Part shown: positions 1-5,444 of the stretch, piece by piece
Position numbering within the stretch: position 1 is the stretch's first letter
Layout of the letters: each line of letters begins with the position of its first letter
Assembly (NCBI GenBank): GCA_024689165.1
Contig: JAILDS010000075.1
Span: forward strand, 1-10,967
Origin: Clostridia bacterium
GTDB lineage: Bacteria; Bacillota; Clostridia; Oscillospirales; Acutalibacteraceae
Length of the DNA stretch: 10,967 bases
Direction: 5' to 3'
Notes under the pieces: model-generated
The model's input: the letters and a program-made list of their open reading frames with translations, nothing else
Database searches by the model: none
Told to the model about the DNA's origin: nothing
Position numbers and translations under genes: made by a program

Positions 1-165
1 CCGCAGCAGCTCGGTCAGCGACCTCGCGATACCGCCGAACCCGAGATTGGTGTATACCAGAAGCAGCCGCGTCCTGTCCGTACTGCCGGCGCGGGAAAAA
101 GCCTCCTTTGAGGGATAAAACGTGAAGATGCCGTCTTTTTCACCGGCCGCGTCCGTCTTTTTCAT
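1..165 (-). CDS. Partial gene, N-terminal 55 codons; possible GT-B glycosyltransferase
   Basis: The open frame runs from an ATG at 165-163 to the window edge without a stop, so only 55 residues are visible. Residues 1-31 are polar and charged. Residues 32-55 form a hydrophobic strand (RLLLVYTNLGFGG, then IARSLTELL) that resembles the first beta-strand, glycine loop and helix of GT4-type glycosyltransferases. The alternative is a fragment related to the SGNH domain of DHHW/AlgX-type proteins, but the Asp-Ser of that motif is absent. The start lies 17 bases after the DHHW stop, on the same strand, so it is probably the next gene of the MBOAT-DHHW transcript. The upstream frame is open back to a CTG overlapping the DHHW stop, so an earlier non-ATG start cannot be excluded. 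The function is not established. Confidence 0.5.
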   Translation of the reverse strand, partial: MKKTDAAGEKDGIFTFYPSKEAFSRAGSTDRTRLLLVYTNLGFGGIARSLTELLR

Positions 166-182
166 CGTCCCGATATACCGCC

Positions 183-1283
183 TCAGTAGTTTACGAACCT
201 CACGTACTTATCCTCACAGAAGGACTTGAGGTTGTACAGGAACAGCGCGTCGGTCACTCCGCCGTCCTTTATAAGCCCGGAGACCGAGCCCTTGTAGTAG
301 CGCAGGTCGACGACGTATATCTTCGCATAATCCGAGCACAGATAAGGCAGCACGCAGTTGGCGTAGGAGTCCTTGACGAGAAGCAGCGTCCCGCCCTCAG
401 AGCCGGTCTCGACCGTGACGAGGCCGTCGTTGCCGCCGAGGAAATAGGTGTATTTGTCCTTCTGCTCAAGGGCCTCGGTGTGATAGATCGAGTCCGTGAC
501 CGTCCCCTTCGAGTCCGTGACGGTCATTTTGCCGAGTTCCGGCGCGCTTATCGCGTCGCCGCCGTTTCTGACGAAAAGGCCGTAGCGCGACCATGTGGTG
601 CCGTAGAAGTCCTCCGCGACGGTCCCGACGGAAAAATCACCCGCGTCCCTCGGCGCGAGACCGAGGCTTTCTCTGTACGCGTTATATGCGATGAAGGCGG
701 CCTCGTCCGTCCAGTGATGGTCCGTCAGATAGTAAAGCCCGGCGCCGGGGTCCAGCGCGGCGCGCTCCCTGATGGGCGCGACGGTATCCACGTACCCGGC
801 GGCTGCGGAAGCGGCCCCGTAAAGCGGCGCGCTGTCGGCGACCGGCGCGAGCGCGGGGAGCAGCTCCGGGTATATCTGGGCGCGGTTGGGCGCGATGATG
901 AAGCGGAAGGAGCCTTCGAAGCCGTCGGCGAATTTTTCGACCGAAGCAAGGTTGGCGTAGAAATCCTCCTGCGAATCGAAAGAGTCGATGAAGCTGCCGT
1001 CCCGGGCCCTGTAAACGCCGTTTTCGGAGGTCTTGAGCGCGGCCCTGTCGCACAGGGTCTTGACGCTCACCCACAGGTCGCGGAATATGAAATGGTCGGC
1101 GCACCATTTGCTCACGCCCTGCGTGAAGCGCCCGTCAAGGACGGTTTCGGCCGAAAGGGCGGGGAATTCGGCGAGGTATCGGTTCTCGGTCTCGGAATAG
1201 TCCTTCTTCGGGGCGGCGAGCGTCCCGACGGATAAGAACAGCAGGCAGGCTGCGAGGATAGCGACGAATATCCTGTTTTTCAT
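183..1283 (-). CDS. DHHW family protein (AlgX/DltD-like partner of MBOAT)
   Basis: This 366-residue exported protein is of the DHHW type (AlgX/AlgJ-like SGNH fold), whose members are thought to transfer or position acyl groups on extracellular polymers with an MBOAT membrane partner. Residues 5-23 are a single hydrophobic signal or anchor segment. An ENRYLAEFP motif at 33-41 matches the ENR-L-x-FP signature near the start of these proteins. The name-giving DHHW is at 188-191 and would supply the catalytic Asp/His. KDSYAN at 304-309 contributes the Ser nucleophile (S306), and DLRYY at 326-330 matches the family C-terminal end. It begins three bases after the MBOAT stop (TGA-AAG-ATG), so the two are almost certainly co-translated. 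Its own ribosome site is weak (AGG about nine bases upstream), consistent with coupling. The acyl group and acceptor polymer cannot be read from sequence. Confidence 0.88.
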   Translation of the reverse strand: MKNRIFVAILAACLLFLSVGTLAAPKKDYSETENRYLAEFPALSAETVLDGRFTQGVSKWCADHFIFRDLWVSVKTLCDRAALKTSENGVYRARDGSFIDSFDSQEDFYANLASVEKFADGFEGSFRFIIAPNRAQIYPELLPALAPVADSAPLYGAASAAAGYVDTVAPIRERAALDPGAGLYYLTDHHWTDEAAFIAYNAYRESLGLAPRDAGDFSVGTVAEDFYGTTWSRYGLFVRNGGDAISAPELGKMTVTDSKGTVTDSIYHTEALEQKDKYTYFLGGNDGLVTVETGSEGGTLLLVKDSYANCVLPYLCSDYAKIYVVDLRYYKGSVSGLIKDGGVTDALFLYNLKSFCEDKYVRFVNY

Positions 1284-1286
1284 CTT

Positions 1287-2672
1287 TCAGAACCTGAAAT
1301 AAATGAACGGGTTGTACGTCCCGGCGACGAGGAAGGCCGTGCATACCGCGAAGAGGGAGAGGAAGAAGACGAGCTCAAGCACGAAGAACAGCCTGCCCGG
1401 AAGCCTTTTTTCAAGCTTCACGGCGAGGTTTTTCCACAGGGGGACGCAAGCCGCTGCGGCGACGAGCAGCCCCACGGCGTTCTGAGAAAGCAGGTACAGG
1501 CCCTGCGCGTCCGCGCCGCCGTTGGCGCCGAAGAGCGAGCCGATGAACGGGAAGAGGGTCCCGGTGGAGTCGAACGCGAACAGCACCCAGCCGAAAAACA
1601 CGATAACGAGGGTGTAAACGCGCCTGACGGCGGAGGGGAGCCGCTCGAGGACGCGGCCGAGAACGAATTTTTCAATCAGCAGCAGGAGCCCGTAGTAAAG
1701 CCCCCAGAGGATGAAATTCCAGCTCGCCCCGTGCCAGAAGCCGGTGAGCAGCCAGACGACGAGTATGTTCCTGACCTGCTTCGCGCTGCCCCTGCGGTTG
1801 CCGCCGAGCGGGATGTAAACGTACTCCCGGAACCAGGTCGACAGCGAGATGTGCCACCTGCGCCAGAATTCCGTGATCGAGCGGGAGATATACGGATAGT
1901 CGAAGTTCTCAAGGAAGGTGAAGCCGAAGATCTTTCCGAGGCCTATCGCCATGTCGGAATAGCCGGAGAAGTCGAAGTAGATCTGCAGCATATACGCCGC
2001 CGCCGCCAGCCAGGCGGAAAGGGCGGGCACGGCGGTCGAAGTCTCCGTCACCGCGGAAAAAACGGCGCCTGCGCCGTTGGCGAGAAGGACCTTTTTGGAA
2101 AGCCCGACGATAAAGCGCTTCGCGCCGGAGGCGGCGCCGTCGACGGTCACGGTGCGCCGGTCTATCTGTTCGGCGACGTCGGCGTAGCGGACGATGGGCC
2201 CCGCGATGAGCTGCGGGAAAAGCGAGATGTACAGGGCGAAATTGAGTATGTTTTTCTGGACGCGGGCCGTGCCGCGGTAAACGTCGAAAACGTAGCTCAT
2301 CGCCTGGAAGGTGAAGAACGAAATGCCTATCGGCAGCGCGAGACTGACGACCGGAACGGCGGAAACGAGCGCGTGCAGGTTTTCGGTGAAAAAGCCGAGG
2401 TACTTGAAAACGCACAAAAGACCGAGGTTGAACACCGCGGTCAGAACGATTATGTATCTCCGCCTGCCGAATTTACCGACGAGGCGCCCGAAAACGTAGT
2501 TTGCGAGTATGGAGCCGAGCATCAGAAGTATGTAAAGCGGCTCCCCCCAGGCGTAAAAGAACAGCGAACCGAGCAGCAGAACGGCGTTTCTGAGCCTGCC
2601 GGGCGCGATGAAATACAGCAGCAGGACTGCCGGCAGGAAAAGAGTCAGGAATTCAAGGCTTGAAAAGACCAT
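1287..2672 (-). CDS. MBOAT family membrane O-acyltransferase (DltB/AlgI-like)
   Basis: This 461-residue polytopic membrane protein belongs to the MBOAT family of DltB and AlgI, which move an acyl group from a cytoplasmic donor across the membrane for O-acylation of wall or capsule polymers. Conserved blocks are all present: PIGISFFTFQAMSY (114-127), PQLIAGPIVRY (153-163), FDFSGYSDMAIG (233-244), FWRRWHISLSTWFREY (269-284), and GFWHGASWNFILWG (311-324) with the presumed catalytic His314. Length is normal for the family. The frame is open back to 2822, but the added 50 residues are basic, unlike any MBOAT, and overlap repeat DNA. I therefore start at the ATG at 2672-2670, giving the usual MVFSSLEFLTLFLP opening. 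No clear Shine-Dalgarno precedes it. It pairs with the DHHW gene three bases downstream. AlgI-like versus DltB-like substrate is undecided; no dltA or dltC is visible. Confidence 0.93.
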   Translation of the reverse strand: MVFSSLEFLTLFLPAVLLLYFIAPGRLRNAVLLLGSLFFYAWGEPLYILLMLGSILANYVFGRLVGKFGRRRYIIVLTAVFNLGLLCVFKYLGFFTENLHALVSAVPVVSLALPIGISFFTFQAMSYVFDVYRGTARVQKNILNFALYISLFPQLIAGPIVRYADVAEQIDRRTVTVDGAASGAKRFIVGLSKKVLLANGAGAVFSAVTETSTAVPALSAWLAAAAYMLQIYFDFSGYSDMAIGLGKIFGFTFLENFDYPYISRSITEFWRRWHISLSTWFREYVYIPLGGNRRGSAKQVRNILVVWLLTGFWHGASWNFILWGLYYGLLLLIEKFVLGRVLERLPSAVRRVYTLVIVFFGWVLFAFDSTGTLFPFIGSLFGANGGADAQGLYLLSQNAVGLLVAAAACVPLWKNLAVKLEKRLPGRLFFVLELVFFLSLFAVCTAFLVAGTYNPFIYFRF

Positions 2673-2712
2673 GAGAGTTAAGTTTTCGCGGCGGCGGGAG
2701 CCGCAGCGAAAC

Positions 2713-2743
2713 AAGGATGAAGTATGAAGGATGAAGGATGAAG
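2713..2743. repeat. Short degenerate tandem repeat (GATGAA/TATGAA units)
   Basis: About four copies of a 6-8 base unit (aaggatga, agtatga, aggatga, aggatga) lie end to end. A further related stretch (atggatgaaggttgaag) sits at 2955-2971, just beyond the 95-bp element. Runs like this are familiar in intergenic DNA of gut Clostridia. They lie 41 bases or more upstream of the MBOAT start and do not supply its ribosome site. Confidence 0.6.
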
Positions 2744-2768
2744 TGAGGGCCTGCGGCGCTTTTTGTAG

Positions 2769-2786
2769 GGGCGGGCATGACCGCCC
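2769..2786. repeat. GTAGGGGCGGG-type hairpin element
   Basis: GGGCGG (2769-2774) and CCGCCC (2781-2786) form a perfect 6-bp stem with a 6-base loop, preceded by TTTTTGTAG. The same outline (TGTAGGGGCGG, variable loop, CCGCCC) is, from general knowledge, a recurrent dispersed element in Oscillospiraceae-like genomes. On the minus strand the hairpin is followed by CCTACAAAAA rather than a U-run, so it is not a minus-strand terminator. Confidence 0.55.
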
Positions 2787-2859
2787 GGTTACATTCCGAG
2801 CGCATCCCCTGCGGATGGGCACGAAATGAAAAGGACCGGTGAAGCATTCGATAGGGCAA

Positions 2860-2954
2860 CTCCCTCAGTCGCTTCGCGACAGCTCCCTCGGAGAGGGAGC
2901 CTTTAAAGCCTCCCTCCTTGAGGGAGGTGGCGCGCGTCAGCGCGACGGAGGGAG
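2860..2954. repeat. 95-bp MITE-like element with terminal inverted repeats and internal hairpins
   Basis: The ends are inverted repeats of 13 bases with one mismatch: CTCCCTCAGTCGC (2860-2872) and GCGACGGAGGGAG (2942-2954). Inside are four further hairpins: GTCGC/GCGAC (2868-2880), GCTCCCTC/GAGGGAGC (2882-2900), CCTCCCTC/GAGGGAGG (2909-2927) and CGCGC/GCGCG (2931-2944). The first and last overlap the terminal repeats, so alternative cruciform-like folds are possible. It carries no coding capacity. No target-site duplication is obvious. It matches my recollection of a high-copy intergenic repeat in Faecalibacterium and other Oscillospiraceae. Mobility by a transposase in trans is inference. 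Confidence 0.75.
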
Positions 2955-2999
2955 ATGGATGAAGGTTGAAGCAACGTGCTTGTTCCGACAGTTTTGATC

Positions 3000-3016
3000 A
3001 ACTCGCGAAGCGAGTT
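3000..3016. other. 7-bp hairpin downstream of the DUF4358 gene
   Basis: AACTCGC and GCGAGTT are perfect complements around a 3-base loop. The hairpin lies 68 bases past the lipoprotein stop on the minus strand. In that direction it is followed by GATCAAAAC, with no U-run, so it is at best a weak or non-canonical terminator. On the plus strand it is followed by CCTTTTAA, but no plus-strand gene needs it. Confidence 0.45.
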
Positions 3017-3025
3017 CCTTTTAAA

Positions 3026-3076
3026 GCTATCGGCTATCGGCTGACGGCTGACAGCTATCTGCTATCGGCTGTCTGC
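3026..3076. repeat. Degenerate tandem repeat of CTATCGGCTG-like units
   Basis: The stretch consists of shifting versions of one 7-10 base unit (gctatcg, gctatcg, gctgacg, gctgaca, gctatct, gctatcg, gctgtct). It starts only eight bases beyond the lipoprotein stop. It is a simple-sequence array, similar in character to the one at 10731-10816 but with a different unit. Confidence 0.65.
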
Positions 3077-3083
3077 TCCGACC

Positions 3084-3740
3084 TCAGAACAGCCCTTCGA
3101 TGACGCTCTGCGCTGCGGCGGCGTCGGAGCTGACGCAGAAAACGACCCACTCGCCGTCGGCGTAGATGACCGCGTCCTCAAGCTTCGGGACCTCCTTGGG
3201 CACGTAGTCCGCATAGTCCTCTATCTGCGAGTCGCGTCTCTGCTCCATGCCGTGGATGATGGACGGCACGGCGTCCGCGCCGGAGGCTTTCACAACGAGT
3301 ATCTCCTCGGCGACGGCGGCGGAGGCCGCGTAATAGGACGCGTCGGAGACCATGTCGTCGGTTATGCCGAAAAAGCCGAGGCCGAGGGCGGTGCCGCTTT
3401 CGTTAAGGGGCTCCTCAAAGCTCGCGGAGGATGCTATCTGCGAAGCGGCGGAGGCTGCGGACTCCGGTCCTGCGGGAGCGGGCTCAGTAGTCGCTTCGGT
3501 GGTCGTTTCCGTCGCCGTCTCCGTGACCGCTTCGGTCGCGGGCTCCGTCGGGGCCTCTGCGGTCGGCTCGGCGGTGGTCGCCTCGGCTTCGGTCGTCGCC
3601 GGGGCGGGCGCGGCGGTCGTATCGCCGGTGCTCTCGGTGGTGGCGGGGGCTTCGGTCGTCGCGGGCTCTTTCCCGCCGCAGGCGGCCAGAAGCGTCAGAG
3701 CGAGCGCGAGGACGACGATCAGGGAAATCGTTTTTTTCAT
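3084..3740 (-). CDS. DUF4358 family lipoprotein with Thr/Glu/Ala-rich stalk
   Basis: This 218-residue protein should be a membrane-anchored extracytoplasmic lipoprotein of unknown function. Residues 1-20 are a lipoprotein signal peptide ending in a lipobox (L-A-A-C) with Cys21 as lipidation site. Residues 22-95 are a low-complexity stalk rich in Thr, Glu, Ala and Pro (ATTE, TETATE, TTEATTE), probably an extended spacer across the wall. Residues about 105-218 match the outline of DUF4358: ITDDMVSDASYYAA, then EEILVVKASGADAV, a QRRDSQIEDYADYVP helix, and EDAVIYADGEWVVFCVS, ending in a helix at the C-terminus. The frame also has an ATG at 3758, but I chose 3740 because a GGAGGT site stands six bases before it and the signal peptide then begins MKK. 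It follows the SGNH gene by 48 bases with no evident terminator between. DUF4358 proteins are known from Clostridia, without an assigned role. Confidence 0.85.
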   Translation of the reverse strand: MKKTISLIVVLALALTLLAACGGKEPATTEAPATTESTGDTTAAPAPATTEAEATTAEPTAEAPTEPATEAVTETATETTTEATTEPAPAGPESAASAASQIASSASFEEPLNESGTALGLGFFGITDDMVSDASYYAASAAVAEEILVVKASGADAVPSIIHGMEQRRDSQIEDYADYVPKEVPKLEDAVIYADGEWVVFCVSSDAAAAQSVIEGLF

Positions 3741-3746
3741 GGGGAT

Positions 3747-3752
3747 ACCTCC
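3747..3752 (-). promoter_or_regulatory. Ribosome binding site fixing the DUF4358 gene start
   Basis: On the minus strand GGAGGT lies six bases before the ATG at 3740-3738. It falls inside the reading frame that begins at the earlier ATG (3758), which shows that the downstream ATG is the real start. Confidence 0.8.
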
Positions 3753-3788
3753 GGTCAATGATTCACTGGATGTGTTTTACGGACGTTT

Positions 3789-5369
3789 TCAGCCGTAGCA
3801 TATCTCGTTGACGAGCCACTGCGCCCATTTGGCGCAGGACGCGCGGTAGAAGTGTATGCCGTCTGCGGCGCCGCCCGCGGGCAGAGAGCCCGAGGCGTCC
3901 GCGACGGCGGGCGCGGCGTCGATATACCTGACGCCCTCCCTTTCGGCGACGGACCTGATGACGGCGTTCTTGGCGCGTATCTGCGAATTCGTCACGGTGT
4001 AGCCGTTTGCGCGGGCGACGGAGTCGTTGACGGGCAGCAGAGCGTGGGCGATGATCTCCGCGTCCGGGGCGCGCTCGCGCACTCCGTCGATCACCTGCGC
4101 GTAGTAATTCGCCCAGGAGGTGTCGGACATGCCCATGTCGTTGATGCCGACGAGGATCACGACGACGTCGTAGCCCCTGCCGCTGATCTCGTCTATGACG
4201 CAGCGGCTGCTGCCCGAAACGCTCTTGCTGAAGAAGTCGTACACGTGCAGGCTGACCTTGCCGTAGCAGTCGATCCTGTCGGTGACGTTGTTGATGTTCA
4301 TGTTCAGGACGAGGGAGTCGCCTATCATGGCGATCTTTATCTTTTCGGGGTCGCGGTAGAGCCGGCCGGAGCCGTCCTCCTCAAAGAAATACTGCCTGCC
4401 CCCGAAGGTCTGGAGCCCGAAGAGCATCTGGCCCGCGCCGTCGAAAAGATAGAGCTTGTCCGAGATCGTCTGCAGCCCGGTGGCCATTATCCCGTCGGCG
4501 CCGAAATAATACCTCACGCCGCCGACGTTCACAAAGCCCGTCTGCATTTTGCCGCTGTCGTCGAACCTGCGCCAGCCCTCGGGGAACTCCTTGAAGCCGG
4601 TGAGCATCCTGCCGTACTCGTCGAAATAATACGTGTCCGGCCCGATATCGGCGAGCCCTCTGACGAGCGTGTAGTCCGACCCGAAGCAATAGGTCGCTCC
4701 GCCCGCGGTCCGGAAGCCCGTCACTGCGGCGTTGTGCTCGAAGAAATACGTCACGCCGTCGACGGTCGTGATTCCGTTGACCTCTCCGCCGTCGGACCTG
4801 GTATAATAAAGCCTGCCGGCGTCATTTATGAGCCCGCTCCTGAGCTTGCCCGTCGCGTCGGAATACCAGACCCTGCCGTCAGAATCCGTGAAAAACCCGG
4901 TGCGCAGCGCGCCGTTGACGTCAAAATACCTGTCCCGCCCGGCAAGGTCCGTGCACCAGCCCGTCCTGACGGCTCCGGTCGAGTCTATATAGAGCTTGTC
5001 TATCTCGAGCGCGTACCGCAGCAGGGCGCGGGCGTCGGAGGCGGACACCTCGCCGTCCTCGTCCACGTCGAGCGTGCGCCTGTCGCCGGAAAAGACGTCG
5101 AGCCCGAGGGCGACGCGCAGCACGCCGCGCGCGTCGGAGGCGGTGACCGTCCCGTCGGAGTCCGTGTCGGTGATGATGAGCTTCCTCATCATCAGCACGG
5201 ATTCGCCGTCGAAGAGGAATGCCTCTACCGAGTCCGTGTCCGCGACGTAGTAAGACGCGTCGTCTGCGGAAAAGACGGCCGAACGCCAGGGCGAAACGGC
5301 GAAGACCGCCGCGCACACCAGCGCGAGCGTCAGAGTGAAAACAAGGTATTTGCGTTTGCTGCGCTTCAT
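3789..5369 (-). CDS. Secreted SGNH/GDSL hydrolase with N-terminal dockerin and cell-wall-binding repeats
   Basis: This 526-residue exported protein has three modules. Residues 9-28 are a signal peptide or anchor. Residues 66-124 are a type I dockerin with two F-hand calcium loops (D68-x-D70-x-D72-G and D101-x-D103-x-D105-G), each followed by SDAR and a leucine-rich helix. Residues about 136-338 hold roughly ten 20-residue aromatic/glycine repeats of the choline-binding/glucan-binding type (for example RYYFGADGIMATGLQ), used to bind wall polysaccharide. Residues 344-526 are an SGNH hydrolase: GDS with nucleophile S352, block III GIND (408-411) and DGIHF with D503 and H506. This suggests an esterase, perhaps a deacetylase, held at the cell wall; the substrate is unknown. 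The start is the ATG at 5369, with AAGGA nine bases upstream. It lies 67 bases downstream of the lysozyme gene. Combining dockerin, wall repeats and SGNH in one chain is unusual. Confidence 0.9.
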   Translation of the reverse strand: MKRSKRKYLVFTLTLALVCAAVFAVSPWRSAVFSADDASYYVADTDSVEAFLFDGESVLMMRKLIITDTDSDGTVTASDARGVLRVALGLDVFSGDRRTLDVDEDGEVSASDARALLRYALEIDKLYIDSTGAVRTGWCTDLAGRDRYFDVNGALRTGFFTDSDGRVWYSDATGKLRSGLINDAGRLYYTRSDGGEVNGITTVDGVTYFFEHNAAVTGFRTAGGATYCFGSDYTLVRGLADIGPDTYYFDEYGRMLTGFKEFPEGWRRFDDSGKMQTGFVNVGGVRYYFGADGIMATGLQTISDKLYLFDGAGQMLFGLQTFGGRQYFFEEDGSGRLYRDPEKIKIAMIGDSLVLNMNINNVTDRIDCYGKVSLHVYDFFSKSVSGSSRCVIDEISGRGYDVVVILVGINDMGMSDTSWANYYAQVIDGVRERAPDAEIIAHALLPVNDSVARANGYTVTNSQIRAKNAVIRSVAEREGVRYIDAAPAVADASGSLPAGGAADGIHFYRASCAKWAQWLVNEICYG

Positions 5370-5385
5370 TACCGATTATCCTTCC

Positions 5386-5400
5386 GGCGGCAAAGCCGCC
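5386..5400. other. 6-bp hairpin between the lysozyme and SGNH genes
   Basis: GGCGGC and GCCGCC pair around a 3-base loop directly upstream of the SGNH ribosome site (5379-5385 on the minus strand). There is no U-run after it in the direction of transcription. It could stabilise the processed downstream message or affect initiation rather than terminate. Confidence 0.45.
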
Positions 5401-5416
5401 CGTTGATGATGAACTT

Positions 5417-5444
5417 ATTATAAGGTTATAAGGGTCTCAGTCGA
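5417..5444 (-). promoter_or_regulatory. Candidate internal promoter for the SGNH gene
   Basis: On the minus strand a perfect -10 (TATAAT, 5422-5417) follows TCGACT (5444-5439, four of six matches to TTGACA) after 16 bases. The -35 overlaps the last codons of the lysozyme gene. Transcription would start about 40 bases before the SGNH ATG. The -35 is only moderate and the local DNA is AT-rich, so chance is possible. Confidence 0.4.

Larger units (their letters stand above)
2673..3083. other. 411-bp intergenic gap made largely of repeats and hairpins
   Basis: No credible gene lies between the DUF4358 lipoprotein and the MBOAT gene. The stretch holds, left to right, a GATGAA-type tandem run, a 6-bp-stem hairpin, a 95-bp element with inverted ends, a 7-bp-stem hairpin and a run of CTATCGGCTG-type units, each listed separately. 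I found no convincing promoter for the MBOAT gene and no hairpin followed by a T-run on the minus strand. Whether the upstream transcript reads through is undecided. Confidence 0.75.

Noticed and set aside
1731..2663. A 310-codon open frame on the plus strand opposite the MBOAT gene
   Set aside because: It is hydrophilic antisense of a membrane protein, with no family resemblance and no promoter or ribosome site.
1287..2672. A complete dlt operon for D-alanylation of teichoic acids
   Set aside because: No dltA or dltC is in view, and the partner protein is DHHW-type, so only an MBOAT-DHHW pair can be supported.
2673..2822. A 50-residue N-terminal extension of the MBOAT protein
   Set aside because: The extension is basic, overlaps the tandem repeat and hairpin DNA, and is not found in MBOAT proteins, which begin near MVFSSLEF.
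2860..2954. A CRISPR array
   Set aside because: The repeated CTCCCTC/GAGGGAG blocks are inverted and not separated by unique spacers of constant length, and no cas gene is present.
3852..5423. A 523-codon open frame on the plus strand opposite the SGNH gene
   Set aside because: It is the antisense shadow of a high-GC gene. It has no domain pattern, is rich in Val/Ala/Arg/Asp from complementary codons, and the minus-strand frame has clear modules and a ribosome site.
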